A stretch of DNA of 17,760 bases, from assembly GCA_913773715.1 (NCBI GenBank), contig CAJYHD010000828.1, forward strand, positions 1-17,760, given 5' to 3'. Under the pieces are notes generated by a model. The model did no database searches. It saw only the letters and a program-made list of their open reading frames with translations, and was not told the origin of the DNA. Every line of letters starts with the position of its first letter. The stretch's first letter is position 1. This DNA is from an uncultured Sphingobium sp. Its GTDB lineage: Bacteria; Pseudomonadota; Alphaproteobacteria; Sphingomonadales; Sphingomonadaceae. A program made the translations under genes and the position numbers. Shown piece after piece: positions 7,640 through 15,705 of the stretch.

Positions 7640-7667
7640 TTGAGAGCTTGGCCTCCGCCACTATCGG
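7640..7667 (+). promoter_or_regulatory. Weak putative promoter of the vsr/methyltransferase/restriction operon
   Basis: TTGAGA (five of six to the -35 consensus) is followed after 16 bases by TATCGG (three of six to the -10 consensus). It lies about 60 bases before the Vsr start. The other strand of the same intergenic region must hold the nitrilase-operon promoter. Confidence 0.28.
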
Positions 7668-7725
7668 ACGCACCTTCGTCGCGATCCCACCCGCCCCGCT
7701 GGACTTCCAGGCCGAATGACGGTCA

Positions 7726-8145
7726 GTGGCGGTCGTGGACACCCTCTCTCAAGCCGAGCGCTCCAAGCGCATGTCGCGGGTGCGATCGCGCGACACCAAG
7801 CCGGAGTTGCGGGTGCGTCGGCTGGTCCACGGCCTGGGTTATCGGTACCGGCTTCATCGCAAGGATCTGCCCGGCAAGCCGGACCTTGTGTTCGGTCCTC
7901 GGCGCAAGGTCATCATGGTCCATGGGTGCTTCTGGCACGGCCATAAGGATCTCCAATGCAAGCTCGCGCGAGCGCCTAAGTCCCGGATGGAATTCTGGGG
8001 TCCAAAGCTGGCGCGGAACCGTGAGCGGGATCGCGAGGTGCGAGACCGGTTGATCGAATCGGGCTGGGAGGTTCTGACTCTCTGGGAGTGCGAACTGGGC
8101 GACGGCCCGGCTTTGGAGCGGCGCGTGAAGGCTTTCCTCGGATGA
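7726..8145 (+). CDS. vsr: Very short patch repair endonuclease (Vsr)
   Basis: Vsr nicks DNA next to T:G mismatches that arise when 5-methylcytosine deaminates, and so protects the cell from mutations caused by its own C5 methyltransferase. The 139-residue protein has the family features: a start like L-S-x-A-E-R-S-K-R-M-S, then S-R-D-T-K-P-E-L, G-Y-R-Y-R-L-H-R, the catalytic K-P-D-L-V-F (Asp), V-H-G-C-F-W-H-G-H (metal and zinc ligands) and the W-G-P-K-L box. The start is GTG at 7726; a GTG at 7735 is equally plausible because family members often begin close to D-x-L-S. A TGA at 7717-7719 closes the frame upstream. The stop overlaps the methyltransferase ATG by four bases (ATGA). Being first in the operon ensures that repair is made together with the methylase. 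Confidence 0.95.
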   Translation: MAVVDTLSQAERSKRMSRVRSRDTKPELRVRRLVHGLGYRYRLHRKDLPGKPDLVFGPRRKVIMVHGCFWHGHKDLQCKLARAPKSRMEFWGPKLARNRERDREVRDRLIESGWEVLTLWECELGDGPALERRVKAFLG

Positions 8146-9353
8146 GATCGGTCGAACTGTTCGCGGGGGCGGGGGGACTCGGACTGGGCGTGGCCCAGGC
8201 TGGGTTCAACCATGCGGCGGTGGTCGAGTGGGACCGGTGGGCCTGCGACACCCTGAAGGACAATAAGCCGTGGCCGGTGACGCAGGGCGACGTGCGGCTG
8301 ATGTCCTACGACGGCCTCGGGACCATCGACCTCGTCTCTGGCGGCCCGCCGTGCCAGCCCTTCTCCCTGGGCGGCAAGCACAACGCCCACCTCGACCGTC
8401 GCGACATGTTCCCCGAGGCTATAAGGGCGGTCCGGCAACTCCGACCCCGCGCCTTCGTGTTCGAGAACGTGAAGGGCCTGACCCGGGCGACCTTCCAAAA
8501 TTACCTGAGCTACATCCGGCTGCAGCTGGCCCATCCGGAAGTCACGGCCCGGCCCGATGAGCCGTGGATCGACCACCTCGGTCGGCTCGAGCGCCACGAG
8601 ACCAGCGGCTCGACATCGGGTCTGCGCTACAACGTGGTGCTGCGCCTGCTTAACGCCGCCAATCATGGGGTGCCGCAACGGCGCGAGCGGATATTCCTCG
8701 TCGGGTTCCGCTTGGACCTCGGCGTCGAATGGCGCTTCCCCGACGAGACCCACTCCGCCGCCGCCCTGGCCTGGTCGCTGACCCACGAGGACGATTATTT
8801 CGACCGGCACCGGATCGGCCGCGCCGAACGTCTGCTGCTGCGAGAAGCCGCGCCCAGGATCAAGGGCGACAAGCCGACCGCCCTGCCGTGGCTGACCGTG
8901 CGCGACGCCTTCCTTGGCCTGCCAGACCCGGAACTTCAGCCCAAGGCGGCGAGGGGCTTCCCGGATCACCGCTTCATCCCCGGCGCCCGATCGTATCCGG
9001 GCCACACCGGCAGCCCGCTGGATGCGCCAGCGAAGACTCTCAAGGCCGGCGTTCACGGCGTGCCGGGCGGCGAGAACATGCTGCGTCGGCCCGACGGCTC
9101 GATCCGCTACTTCTCGGTGCGAGAGGCCGCGCGGCTGCAGACCTTCCCCGACGACTTCCTCTTCCACGGCTCCTGGACCGAGACCATGCGTCAGCTCGGC
9201 AATGCCGTGCCGGTGCGCCTGGCCGGGATCGTTGCCCGCTCGGTCGCGGATCAGCTACATCTGTCGGATGAGCGTCCTGGTTCCCTACAACCCGCTGGAG
9301 AAGCGGCACCTGGCCGAGAGCGTGGCCAACGCCCTCCTAAACAGGCCCATTGA
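8142..9353 (+). CDS. C5-cytosine DNA methyltransferase of an Eco29kI-like type II R-M system
   Basis: This protein transfers a methyl group from S-adenosylmethionine to carbon 5 of cytosine, protecting host sites from the companion nuclease. The 403-residue protein (from the ATG at 8142) shows motif I E-L-F-A-G-A-G-G-L-G-L-G near the N-terminus, motif IV G-G-P-P-C-Q-P-F-S with the catalytic cysteine, motif VI F-E-N-V-K-G-L, motif VIII G-V-P-Q-R-R-E-R-I, motif IX R-E-A-A-R-L-Q-T-F-P and motif X Q-L-G-N-A-V-P. The variable region before motif IX is the target-recognition domain. The open frame reaches back to 8088 inside vsr, but the protein family begins at M-R-S-V-E-L-F, so I start at 8142. 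The last 86 bases overlap the restriction gene. Its predicted target, by association with an Eco29kI-type nuclease, is CCGCGG; this is inference. Confidence 0.95.
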   Translation: MRSVELFAGAGGLGLGVAQAGFNHAAVVEWDRWACDTLKDNKPWPVTQGDVRLMSYDGLGTIDLVSGGPPCQPFSLGGKHNAHLDRRDMFPEAIRAVRQLRPRAFVFENVKGLTRATFQNYLSYIRLQLAHPEVTARPDEPWIDHLGRLERHETSGSTSGLRYNVVLRLLNAANHGVPQRRERIFLVGFRLDLGVEWRFPDETHSAAALAWSLTHEDDYFDRHRIGRAERLLLREAAPRIKGDKPTALPWLTVRDAFLGLPDPELQPKAARGFPDHRFIPGARSYPGHTGSPLDAPAKTLKAGVHGVPGGENMLRRPDGSIRYFSVREAARLQTFPDDFLFHGSWTETMRQLGNAVPVRLAGIVARSVADQLHLSDERPGSLQPAGEAAPGRERGQRPPKQAH

Positions 9354-9924
9354 GCCGCTCGCGCCGACCCAGCCCTTCGAGGGCGCCGGCATCTACGCTA
9401 TCTACTACACCGGCGACTTCCCGGCCTACGCCAAGGTCGCCGACAAGAACCGCGACGGCGCCTTCGCCCTGCCGATCTATATCGGCAAGGCCGACCCCAT
9501 GGGCGGACGCCGGGGCGGGGATTTCGACGCGCCGCACGGGCGCGCCCTGTGGAACCGGCTAGCCGATCACGCCAAGTCGGTCGCCCAGGCCGATAATCTG
9601 AGATCCGAGGATTTCGCGTGTCGTTTCCTGGCGGTCGACGACGTCTGGATCCGCATGGCCGAGCGGATGCTGATCAGTTGGCATTTTCCCGTGTGGAACC
9701 TCGTCGTCGATGGCTTCGGCAATCACGATCCGGGCGGACGACGCGCCACCCAGTATCGCTCGCCTTGGGACGTTTTGCATCCGGGAAGGACCTGGGCCGT
9801 CAAGCTGGCGGACAGCGGCGTGACGACGGACTACATCTCCGGAAAGGTCACGGCCCATCTCGAGGCTCGTGAACGCGCGGAGCAGGAGAGGGCGGCGGCG
9901 GACGAGGCGGCCGCCAAGAGCTGA
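9268..9924 (+). CDS. Eco29kI-family GIY-YIG restriction endonuclease
   Basis: This is the nuclease of the R-M cassette. The 218-residue protein has the GIY-YIG signature: G-I-Y-A-I-Y-Y-T-G at about 40-48 and I-Y-I-G-K-A at about 71-76. It then has R-L-x-D-H-A-K-S, D-x-W-I-R-M-A-E-R-M-L-I with the catalytic Arg/Glu region, W-N-L-V-V-D-G-F-G-N-H-D-P-G, and S-P-W-D-V-L-H-P-G-R. This matches Eco29kI-type enzymes, which cut CCGCGG (known for Eco29kI itself). The C-terminus is a charged Ala/Glu tail. The ATG at 9268 is the only reasonable start, which places the first 86 bases inside the methyltransferase 3' end in another frame. The order vsr, M, R would delay nuclease relative to methylase. At least four CCGCGG sites lie in the window (10892, 13043, 17084, 17539), which the methylase must protect if the specificity is right. 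Confidence 0.9.
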   Translation: MSVLVPYNPLEKRHLAESVANALLNRPIEPLAPTQPFEGAGIYAIYYTGDFPAYAKVADKNRDGAFALPIYIGKADPMGGRRGGDFDAPHGRALWNRLADHAKSVAQADNLRSEDFACRFLAVDDVWIRMAERMLISWHFPVWNLVVDGFGNHDPGGRRATQYRSPWDVLHPGRTWAVKLADSGVTTDYISGKVTAHLEARERAEQERAAADEAAAKS

Positions 9925-10018
9925 GCGGCACGACACTTTGGGCGGGACGCAATGAGTATCGCCGCCAATGACCAAAAGAGCCCATCCCGGAGATGCTCGG
10001 GCAATGTCAGGCTGAGTC

Positions 10019-10039
10019 AAAAACGACATTTGGAATGTC
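10019..10039 (-). terminator. Candidate intrinsic terminator downstream of the OLD/UvrD chimera gene
   Basis: On the minus strand, a perfect 6-base stem, GACATT-CCA-AATGTC (10039-10025), is followed by G and then five T residues (10023-10019). It lies about 140 bases after the stop of the minus-strand gene ending at 10180, between two convergent genes. The stem is short and AT-rich, so strength would be modest. A dispersed intergenic repeat is the alternative. Confidence 0.35.
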
Positions 10040-10179
10040 CGCTTACGGTCCTCTCACCGCGCGCCGGAAGCGCAGCTGGATGACGGCGTACAAGACTAGA
10101 CTCAGCTGCAGGCCAAACGTGGGCGAGGCCAAGCTGTCGAAGGGGGGCGCCAGACCGCTGGCCGACCGGGTTTCTAGTC

Positions 10180-12078
10180 TCAAGCCGCGACCTGGGGTAC
10201 CCCGGCTGCCGCCAGCAGATCGAAGATCGATCTAATCTTGCTGTTCCGATCGCGACCTTGGCGCGTCATCAGCAACCTCTCGCGGGCGCGCGAGGCTGCG
10301 ACAAAAAAGTTCGAGTGGCCTTCCCCTGGATCCTTGTCGAAACTCCACCATTCCTGGTCGTTCAGGCCAAGAAGGATGACGAGATCGTATTCCAGGCCCT
10401 TGCTTTTGGTAATCGTGAGAAGCGGCACTTCGTTGATCCCCCGGGACGTCTCCAAAAGTTTCGACCAGGGAACGCCTTTGGCTGCGATCTCGCTAAGAAA
10501 GCTAACGGTCGCGCGACGTATTCGATCGAAGAAGTCTTCTGAACTATATTGTGGCGCTGCAGCCCTCAGGGCTGGCAGGCCAAGAAAGCTTTCTATCGCC
10601 GCCACCTTGGCTGTGACGTCAGCCGGCGTCGCCGATTCCGAACCCGACATCCGGTTGTCGCGGTGAAAGCGGTCCAGCTCCACAGCGAGTTCATTTTCGA
10701 TGGTCGTGTCGTCGTCGATGACCAACCCCCGCACGGAGGCGAGATGCCCCACGGTGGTCGACCATAATGCCCCACCGTGTCGGCGGGTCAAAAGCTCCAG
10801 CATGTCCATCAGGATCCGAGAGTAGGTCTCGGTCATCAGGTCCTGGATAGACGCGCCGCCAACATCCCGGTCTTCGTTGCGAAGCGCGATGCCGCGGGCG
10901 AGGAAGGCTGAAGGGTCAATGCGTCCGACGATCGCCGGCGCGTGGCTGGTCAGGACAGCCTGAACGCGGGGATTATCTGTGAGCTTTCCAAGCTCGCTCA
11001 GAAGTCGCGACAGGAAGAAGGGCGAAAGATGGTTCTCAGGTTCCTCAAAGGCGAAGACGGTCAGTGCTGGAGCCCTGGAGAATTCGGGATGAAAAGGTAG
11101 GTCGTCGCCTGCCGCGACTTCTCCTTCCAGGATCAGCTTCAGATCGAGGAGCGCTTTCACCAGAGCAAAATGGAATAGCGACCGCTGGCCGTCGCTCAAA
11201 TCCTCCAACGTCATCAGCCGCCCAGTCGCCGACGGCGTCAGCATCACCGTCGCCGTCCGTACGATCTGTTGCAGGTCGGGTGCCAGGACGGACAGGCTTG
11301 CTGTTGTTCCGGTCTCCGCCGTGTTGAGCTGCGACCAGCAGCTGTTGATCGCGGCGTTCACGCGCGTCAGGCCGCCTTCCTGGTCCAGTTTCGAAGCCGC
11401 CTCGCTGATTAATGCGTCAATCTCCGCCTTTTTCTCCCATCTGATCGACTTCATCAGGTTCCGGCCAAGGCTCTTCACCGTAAGCTGGGTCAAGGCGGTC
11501 ACATCGCGAGACGCAGGGATGTATCGGACGACGATATGGCTGCGCTCGGCGACGGACACCTTTTTCTTTAAAGAAGGATCGGCCTCCCCGAAGGGCACGA
11601 CGTTATCGCCCAGGATCCAGTAGAGAGTTTCTTCGACAACGCCATCCAGCGTCCCAGCGAGTTGCCAGGTCGCCTCGAGGCGGATGCGAATGTGCGGCAC
11701 GACGCCGGCCTTCTCGACGACCATATGCCGGAAGGCTGGGGGAACCGTCTTCTCCGCCTCTGAACCACCCGTCTCCAGCTCGGGAAACCGGATCGTGGCC
11801 TCGATGAAAAGGCGGCGAAGCGTCTGGCTTTCCAATCGCTCGGTAGGCGGCACGAAGAAGTCGCCTGCCTGGATGCTTCGCTCATCACGCGTTTCGCCGA
11901 ACAGGCGCAGGAGGGACTGGACGAGCGCGCTCTTACCGGCGCCGTTTCGACCAATGAATACGCTTGATGCGGGATCCATGTTCAACACCCGAGCCGTCGC
12001 ACCCAAGGTCGCGACAGGCTCGTCGGCGGAGCTCCCGAAACTGCGGAAGTTCCAGAGCTTGAGTTGGTCGATATACAT
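10180..12078 (-). CDS. Chimera: OLD/GajA-type AAA ATPase joined to the C-terminal part of a UvrD/GajB-type helicase
   Basis: This is a 632-residue protein. Residues 1 to ~388 are a complete SMC/OLD-like ABC ATPase: N-terminal L-K-L-W-N-F-R-S-F, Walker A GRNGAGKS (43-50), signature L-S-D-G-Q (294-298), Walker B V-F-A-F-E-E-P-E (341-348) and H-loop T-S-H-A-P (377-381). In OLD and GajA proteins a TOPRIM nuclease follows; here it is missing. From about 393 (L-A-R-G-I-A-L-R-N-E-D) the sequence reads as the 2A/2B part of a UvrD-like helicase, ending with motif V (L-T-I-T-K-S-K-G-L-E-Y-D, 554-565) and motif VI (F-F-V-A-A-S-R-A-R-E-R-L, 591-602). The helicase Walker A, Walker B and domain 1A are absent. 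Gabija is GajA (ATPase-TOPRIM) plus GajB (UvrD-like), so this looks like gajA and gajB joined by an in-frame internal deletion, or a natural fused family. The start has AGGA six bases upstream. It lies 124 bases after hamB on the same strand. Confidence 0.8.
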   Translation of the reverse strand: MYIDQLKLWNFRSFGSSADEPVATLGATARVLNMDPASSVFIGRNGAGKSALVQSLLRLFGETRDERSIQAGDFFVPPTERLESQTLRRLFIEATIRFPELETGGSEAEKTVPPAFRHMVVEKAGVVPHIRIRLEATWQLAGTLDGVVEETLYWILGDNVVPFGEADPSLKKKVSVAERSHIVVRYIPASRDVTALTQLTVKSLGRNLMKSIRWEKKAEIDALISEAASKLDQEGGLTRVNAAINSCWSQLNTAETGTTASLSVLAPDLQQIVRTATVMLTPSATGRLMTLEDLSDGQRSLFHFALVKALLDLKLILEGEVAAGDDLPFHPEFSRAPALTVFAFEEPENHLSPFFLSRLLSELGKLTDNPRVQAVLTSHAPAIVGRIDPSAFLARGIALRNEDRDVGGASIQDLMTETYSRILMDMLELLTRRHGGALWSTTVGHLASVRGLVIDDDTTIENELAVELDRFHRDNRMSGSESATPADVTAKVAAIESFLGLPALRAAAPQYSSEDFFDRIRRATVSFLSEIAAKGVPWSKLLETSRGINEVPLLTITKSKGLEYDLVILLGLNDQEWWSFDKDPGEGHSNFFVAASRARERLLMTRQGRDRNSKIRSIFDLLAAAGVPQVAA

Positions 12079-12162
12079 TCAGTTTCCTCGTGCGCCCAGT
12101 CAGAGGCGACTCGCAATACGATCCCTGTTACCGCAATTAGCCTCCGGAAGTTGTGTTCGCGC

Positions 12163-12183
12163 AACCCGCAACCCCCAACCCGC
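12163..12183. repeat. Three tandem 7-base near-repeats (AACCCGC/AACCCCC/AACCCGC)
   Basis: The copies are at 12163-12169, 12170-12176 and 12177-12183; the middle one differs at one base. On the transcribed (minus) strand this is GCGGGTT-GGGGGTT-GCGGGTT. It lies in the 124-base gap between hamB and the ATPase/helicase chimera. The short length means chance is possible. Confidence 0.4.
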
Positions 12184-12202
12184 AAACGGCTGACGTTGGC
12201 GC

Positions 12203-14734
12203 TTATCCCATGGCGTCGATTACCGATCGGACCTCGTCCATCAGCAATGGAGACAGTCCGTAGTCGGTTAGGGGGGCGGTTAGAAGCCAGCGTTTTGCGG
12301 CGTCCACATCGGTGAGGGGCTGTTTTGGAAAATCGGAAAGCCGGGTGGCCACGGCCCTGGGCAAGCCCGTGCCCATCAGGCTGATTGTCGTCCTGTCTGA
12401 TGCTCCGACCTCAAGGAAGAGCGGAATCGGCGGCATGGTTTCGACTAGGTCGGTTCTCCCTAGATCGACCAGGACGGCGGAGAGCACCGAGCCGTAACAG
12501 CTGAACAGGCGCCAGCAATCATATCGCACTCGCTTCTCAACCAGTTCCAGCGTGTCTCTAACGACTTCGCGTCGGTTCTTGTCCGGATTCCGGTTGAGCT
12601 GGTTCTGAATGATGCTGGGCAGGGGGTGACCCTTCATCCACCTCAGCACGATGATCGCAAGAAACCGATGAACCCGACTTTCGGGCCGCATGCCCATGAT
12701 CAGCTGATGGCAGATTTGTAGGATAGCTGCGTAACAGCCATAGGCATGCGTGTCCCTGGGATGGAGCGGAACAAGCGAGCGCAAGGCCACGTCCGAGGTC
12801 GCAGCCCAGTCATACAGGAAGCGGTAAAGCGCCTGCTGTTTGTGCGGAGAAATGTTGGGGCTTCGACGCAGTACCGACGTCGGCAAGGCGACATCGCGCG
12901 CGGCGTCGGCGACAAGGCTCGTCACCAAAGCGAACCCGTCTCCCCCTGGCGCCGAAAGGCGCGCGATGACCTGGGGCATCCGCTCGTGGACGTGATCGTC
13001 GAGCAGCCGAACAAATGCGGCTTCCAGCATCTCGTTGTTGCGCCGCGGACCCGGGCCGTCCCGAAATATGGAGATAAGCTCTTCGGCTTCAGAAGATAGC
13101 GCGGTTTCTAGCGCGGGTACGACGTAGGCGTCTTTCGGCTGGCTCAAAGGCTTTTTGCGCCAGTTGTCGTAGTCGATGAGGAAGATGTTGCCTTGGAACT
13201 CCTTCAGGAGTCGACCTGCCCGACCTGCCAGATTCCAAAAGTCCACGGACTCGAGAGGCCTGTCGTCGCCCTTCTCGGGCCTGCACATAAAGATGTTCTT
13301 GGCAGGCAGATTTACACCCTGAAGCAGGGTGCTGGTGCAGACAAGATAGTCGATGTCGCCGGCGACGACGGCTTGCTCCACGGCCTGTCGTATCAGTGCA
13401 GGCATGTTGGAATAGTGGAAGGCGACGCCCCGCTGAACACATTCCACCAAAGCATAGGATGCGTGCACCGTCTCGGCGGCGAGCTGCGCAAGCGCTGACT
13501 GACGCTTCGTCGGGACACGGGTATCGAAAAGCTTGGCGAGCTCGATCGCGATATGTTCGGCGTCGCCGGCGCCATTGGCGTAGACCAGATTGGTGGAGCC
13601 CATGCCGAGCCTGGCGGAAATCTCGATCAGTCGGCGTCTTCTCGACTTGCACTGCCTGTCGAGCTTGATCTTGGTGATCTCAGTCGCTGATCGGTTGCTT
13701 TCAACGTAGTGGACCGAGACCTCGTCGAAATGGGTGTTATAGACACGGGCGATCAGGAAGTTCTGCGCCACGGTGGGCTCTCGCGAGGGGAGGCTCTGCA
13801 CGTCCGACAGGCCGAACATCCGGCCGAAGACCTCCAGATTCCGGATCTGCGGGCTCGCGAATAGAAGCTGGGTGGCCGGGTTTCTGCGAAGCAGATCCTC
13901 GACGACCCATTGCAGCAGTATTCCCCGCGCGCCCTCGCCGACCGAATGCGCCTCGTCGACGATGACGACATGGGCCCTGAACTCCGGATGTGCCGAAAGC
14001 GTCATCTGCAGCCGCTCCTGCGTCATGACGAAAACAGCCCGGCCAGGCAGTGGCGACGTTTGCTCGACAGGCACAGTCGCGATCTCGACAGTTGATGACA
14101 ACGCCTGGCCCGCAACGAGCCGGCGCAGATCCGCAGAGACCTGACTGATCAGAGCGCGCGTCGGGACGATGTAGACGACGGTTCGTGGGCCTGCGTCTTG
14201 AAACAGGCCGCCGATGAAGTTTTGAAGGATGAAGGACTTCCCGGCGGACGTCGGCGCCGCGACAGCGACCCGTTCCTTTTGTTGCAACCAGTTCCAGAGC
14301 TTCCACTGATAGTCCGTCAGAACAACGGATCGGTCGCCAAACCTGATCGTCCGGGCGTCGGAAATGATCAGCTCTTCGCCGACGAGCGGAGGTGGCAGAT
14401 CGGTCCGAGCGTGCTCGATTGCGGCTCGTGTGCCCATTGAGGGGAAGTTTCCGAGTCGGGCAAGGACAACGCGCGTAGCCTGGTCGAAGGGAAGGCCCTC
14501 AGTTCCGAACAGCTCGAACGCGGAGGTCGCGGACCGGAACGCCTGCTGCCGATGTTCTGAGTTGTTCGAACACGCGAGGATCGCAGCCGCCCGCATGACG
14601 CGCCCGGCCTCTTCAAGCGTTACCGGGTGAGGGGGATTTACGCCGAGCTCACTGGCGATCCAGCCGTGTTGGAGGCGAGCGGCGGCAGCATGGAATGCGG
14701 GGTTCTTCCAGACCTTTTCGGCCAGCGCCTGCAT
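12203..14734 (-). CDS. hamB: Hachiman HamB: Ski2-like superfamily 2 helicase
   Basis: HamB is the helicase partner of HamA in Hachiman defence. The HamAB complex is reported to respond to damaged or abnormal DNA and then degrade DNA. The 843-residue protein has all SF2 helicase motifs: I A-P-T-S-A-G-K-S (160-167), Ia P-T-R-A-L (191-195), II V-D-E-A-H (259-263), III F-A-S-P-Q (292-296), a H-Y-S-N-M-P segment near 440, V T-S-T-L-L-Q-G-V-N-L-P-A-K-N (467-480) and VI N-L-A-G-R-A-G-R (501-508). The motif V/VI pair is typical of Ski2-like enzymes. An N-terminal helical region (1-130) and a C-terminal ~300 residues complete the protein. The ATG at 14734 overlaps the hamA stop by one base (TGATG), so the two are translationally coupled. 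The same family includes E. coli AbpB. Identification rests on motifs plus the neighbouring DUF1837 gene. Confidence 0.9.
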   Translation of the reverse strand: MQALAEKVWKNPAFHAAAARLQHGWIASELGVNPPHPVTLEEAGRVMRAAAILACSNNSEHRQQAFRSATSAFELFGTEGLPFDQATRVVLARLGNFPSMGTRAAIEHARTDLPPPLVGEELIISDARTIRFGDRSVVLTDYQWKLWNWLQQKERVAVAAPTSAGKSFILQNFIGGLFQDAGPRTVVYIVPTRALISQVSADLRRLVAGQALSSTVEIATVPVEQTSPLPGRAVFVMTQERLQMTLSAHPEFRAHVVIVDEAHSVGEGARGILLQWVVEDLLRRNPATQLLFASPQIRNLEVFGRMFGLSDVQSLPSREPTVAQNFLIARVYNTHFDEVSVHYVESNRSATEITKIKLDRQCKSRRRRLIEISARLGMGSTNLVYANGAGDAEHIAIELAKLFDTRVPTKRQSALAQLAAETVHASYALVECVQRGVAFHYSNMPALIRQAVEQAVVAGDIDYLVCTSTLLQGVNLPAKNIFMCRPEKGDDRPLESVDFWNLAGRAGRLLKEFQGNIFLIDYDNWRKKPLSQPKDAYVVPALETALSSEAEELISIFRDGPGPRRNNEMLEAAFVRLLDDHVHERMPQVIARLSAPGGDGFALVTSLVADAARDVALPTSVLRRSPNISPHKQQALYRFLYDWAATSDVALRSLVPLHPRDTHAYGCYAAILQICHQLIMGMRPESRVHRFLAIIVLRWMKGHPLPSIIQNQLNRNPDKNRREVVRDTLELVEKRVRYDCWRLFSCYGSVLSAVLVDLGRTDLVETMPPIPLFLEVGASDRTTISLMGTGLPRAVATRLSDFPKQPLTDVDAAKRWLLTAPLTDYGLSPLLMDEVRSVIDAMG

Positions 14735-15705
14735 CAGGGCCGACCCCAGCCGATATGGTCCTGGAAGCGATTTCGCAGGTCCTCAACAGAGGGCACCGGC
14801 AGAAGGAACATCTCGACCCATTGCTGATCCAGTCCCGCACGCTTGAATGCAGCGTTGATCTTGGGGGCGGCCTTAGCGAGGTGAGCCACGGCAAGGGCTT
14901 CGAATGCGGCACGAGTATCTTCTTGGCTCTCGAGCGCGCCGTAGCCGTCGAAGTCGAAGCCGATCAGACATGTGATGACGTCGATGCGCTTGTTGGACTC
15001 TTCCTCGAAAGGATCGAGATACTTCAGAAGAGCGCCTTCGGCGGCAGGATCCAAGCCCGCGAAATTGAGGTTTCGCCGGACCAACTCCAGCTCATGTCTG
15101 GCCTTCTCGTGGTCCAGGCCTTCTGAAATCGACTTCACCGCCGAAGCGATCGCTTGATCAAGCCGCCCGAAGAGTTTCGCTTCCCCGGAATAAAAGAGAA
15201 GCTTGCCTGTCTCCGCCACGAACTTCACATGAATGCCGTCCGCGCCGTGAACCGGCATGCGCGGGTTCGTCTTCAGGGACATTTTGGCGATGATCTGCGG
15301 CGCGCCGATGATCCATTCCGTCAGGAGATAGAGGAGGAGTTCCCCCGCTTCCCCGCTGCTTGTCGACGACCGGACGCGCTTGAATAAAGTGATGGCTTCC
15401 TGATTCAGTCTGTTCAGCTGAGTGTGCAGTTCGAACGGTTCTAGGTCGTCCTTGCGCGCGTACACGGCTTCGACCTGTTTCCGTGGCAAGCTGAAGTGCG
15501 CCATGAAAAGAGTGATGACGTCGATCAGTTCGCCGACCGTCGCCTGAGTGCCGCGGAGAGAGGGATAGTGGAGCCGTAAGGTAAGGCTCTCCTGATCGGT
15601 CGACACCGAGTGATCAATCTGGCGAAGACGCGGTGACAGAACTTTCCAATCGCGGCCAAGTGCAGCGAGCGCCGCTTCGATCCGGTCATTATCCGAAAGC
15701 GGCAT
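14734..15705 (-). CDS. hamA: Hachiman HamA: DUF1837 nuclease/effector
   Basis: HamA is the nuclease subunit of Hachiman. From the ATG at 15705 it has 323 residues. The DUF1837 core lies at about 117-200: G-E-A-G-E-L-L-L-Y-L-L, G-A-P-Q-I-I-A-K-M-S-L-K-T-N, P-V-H-G-A-D-G-I-H-V-K-F, and L-F-Y-S-G-E-A-K-L-F. The Asp in G-A-D-G (156), the Glu and Lys in G-E-A-K (175, 177) and an upstream Glu (122) fit a PD-(D/E)xK-type active site, so the enzyme looks intact. The frame is open upstream to a TTG at 15798, which would add 31 residues. I favour the ATG at 15705 because P-L-S-D-N-D-R-I-E-A-A-L reads as a protein start, though no strong ribosome site separates the two. A TTGACA promoter-like site lies further upstream. 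AbpA of E. coli belongs to the same family. Confidence 0.88.
   Translation of the reverse strand: MPLSDNDRIEAALAALGRDWKVLSPRLRQIDHSVSTDQESLTLRLHYPSLRGTQATVGELIDVITLFMAHFSLPRKQVEAVYARKDDLEPFELHTQLNRLNQEAITLFKRVRSSTSSGEAGELLLYLLTEWIIGAPQIIAKMSLKTNPRMPVHGADGIHVKFVAETGKLLFYSGEAKLFGRLDQAIASAVKSISEGLDHEKARHELELVRRNLNFAGLDPAAEGALLKYLDPFEEESNKRIDVITCLIGFDFDGYGALESQEDTRAAFEALAVAHLAKAAPKINAAFKRAGLDQQWVEMFLLPVPSVEDLRNRFQDHIGWGRP

Noticed and set aside
7524..7742. A 72-codon minus-strand frame in the intergenic region before vsr
   Set aside because: Its first part has GC-rich third positions, but it starts with GTG inside the vsr start region, has no ribosome site I can see and matches no family. It may be a remnant; I would not annotate it as a gene.
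7854..9167. A 437-codon minus-strand frame opposite vsr and the cytosine methyltransferase
   Set aside because: It is antisense to two genes with unmistakable family motifs and has no recognisable domain of its own.
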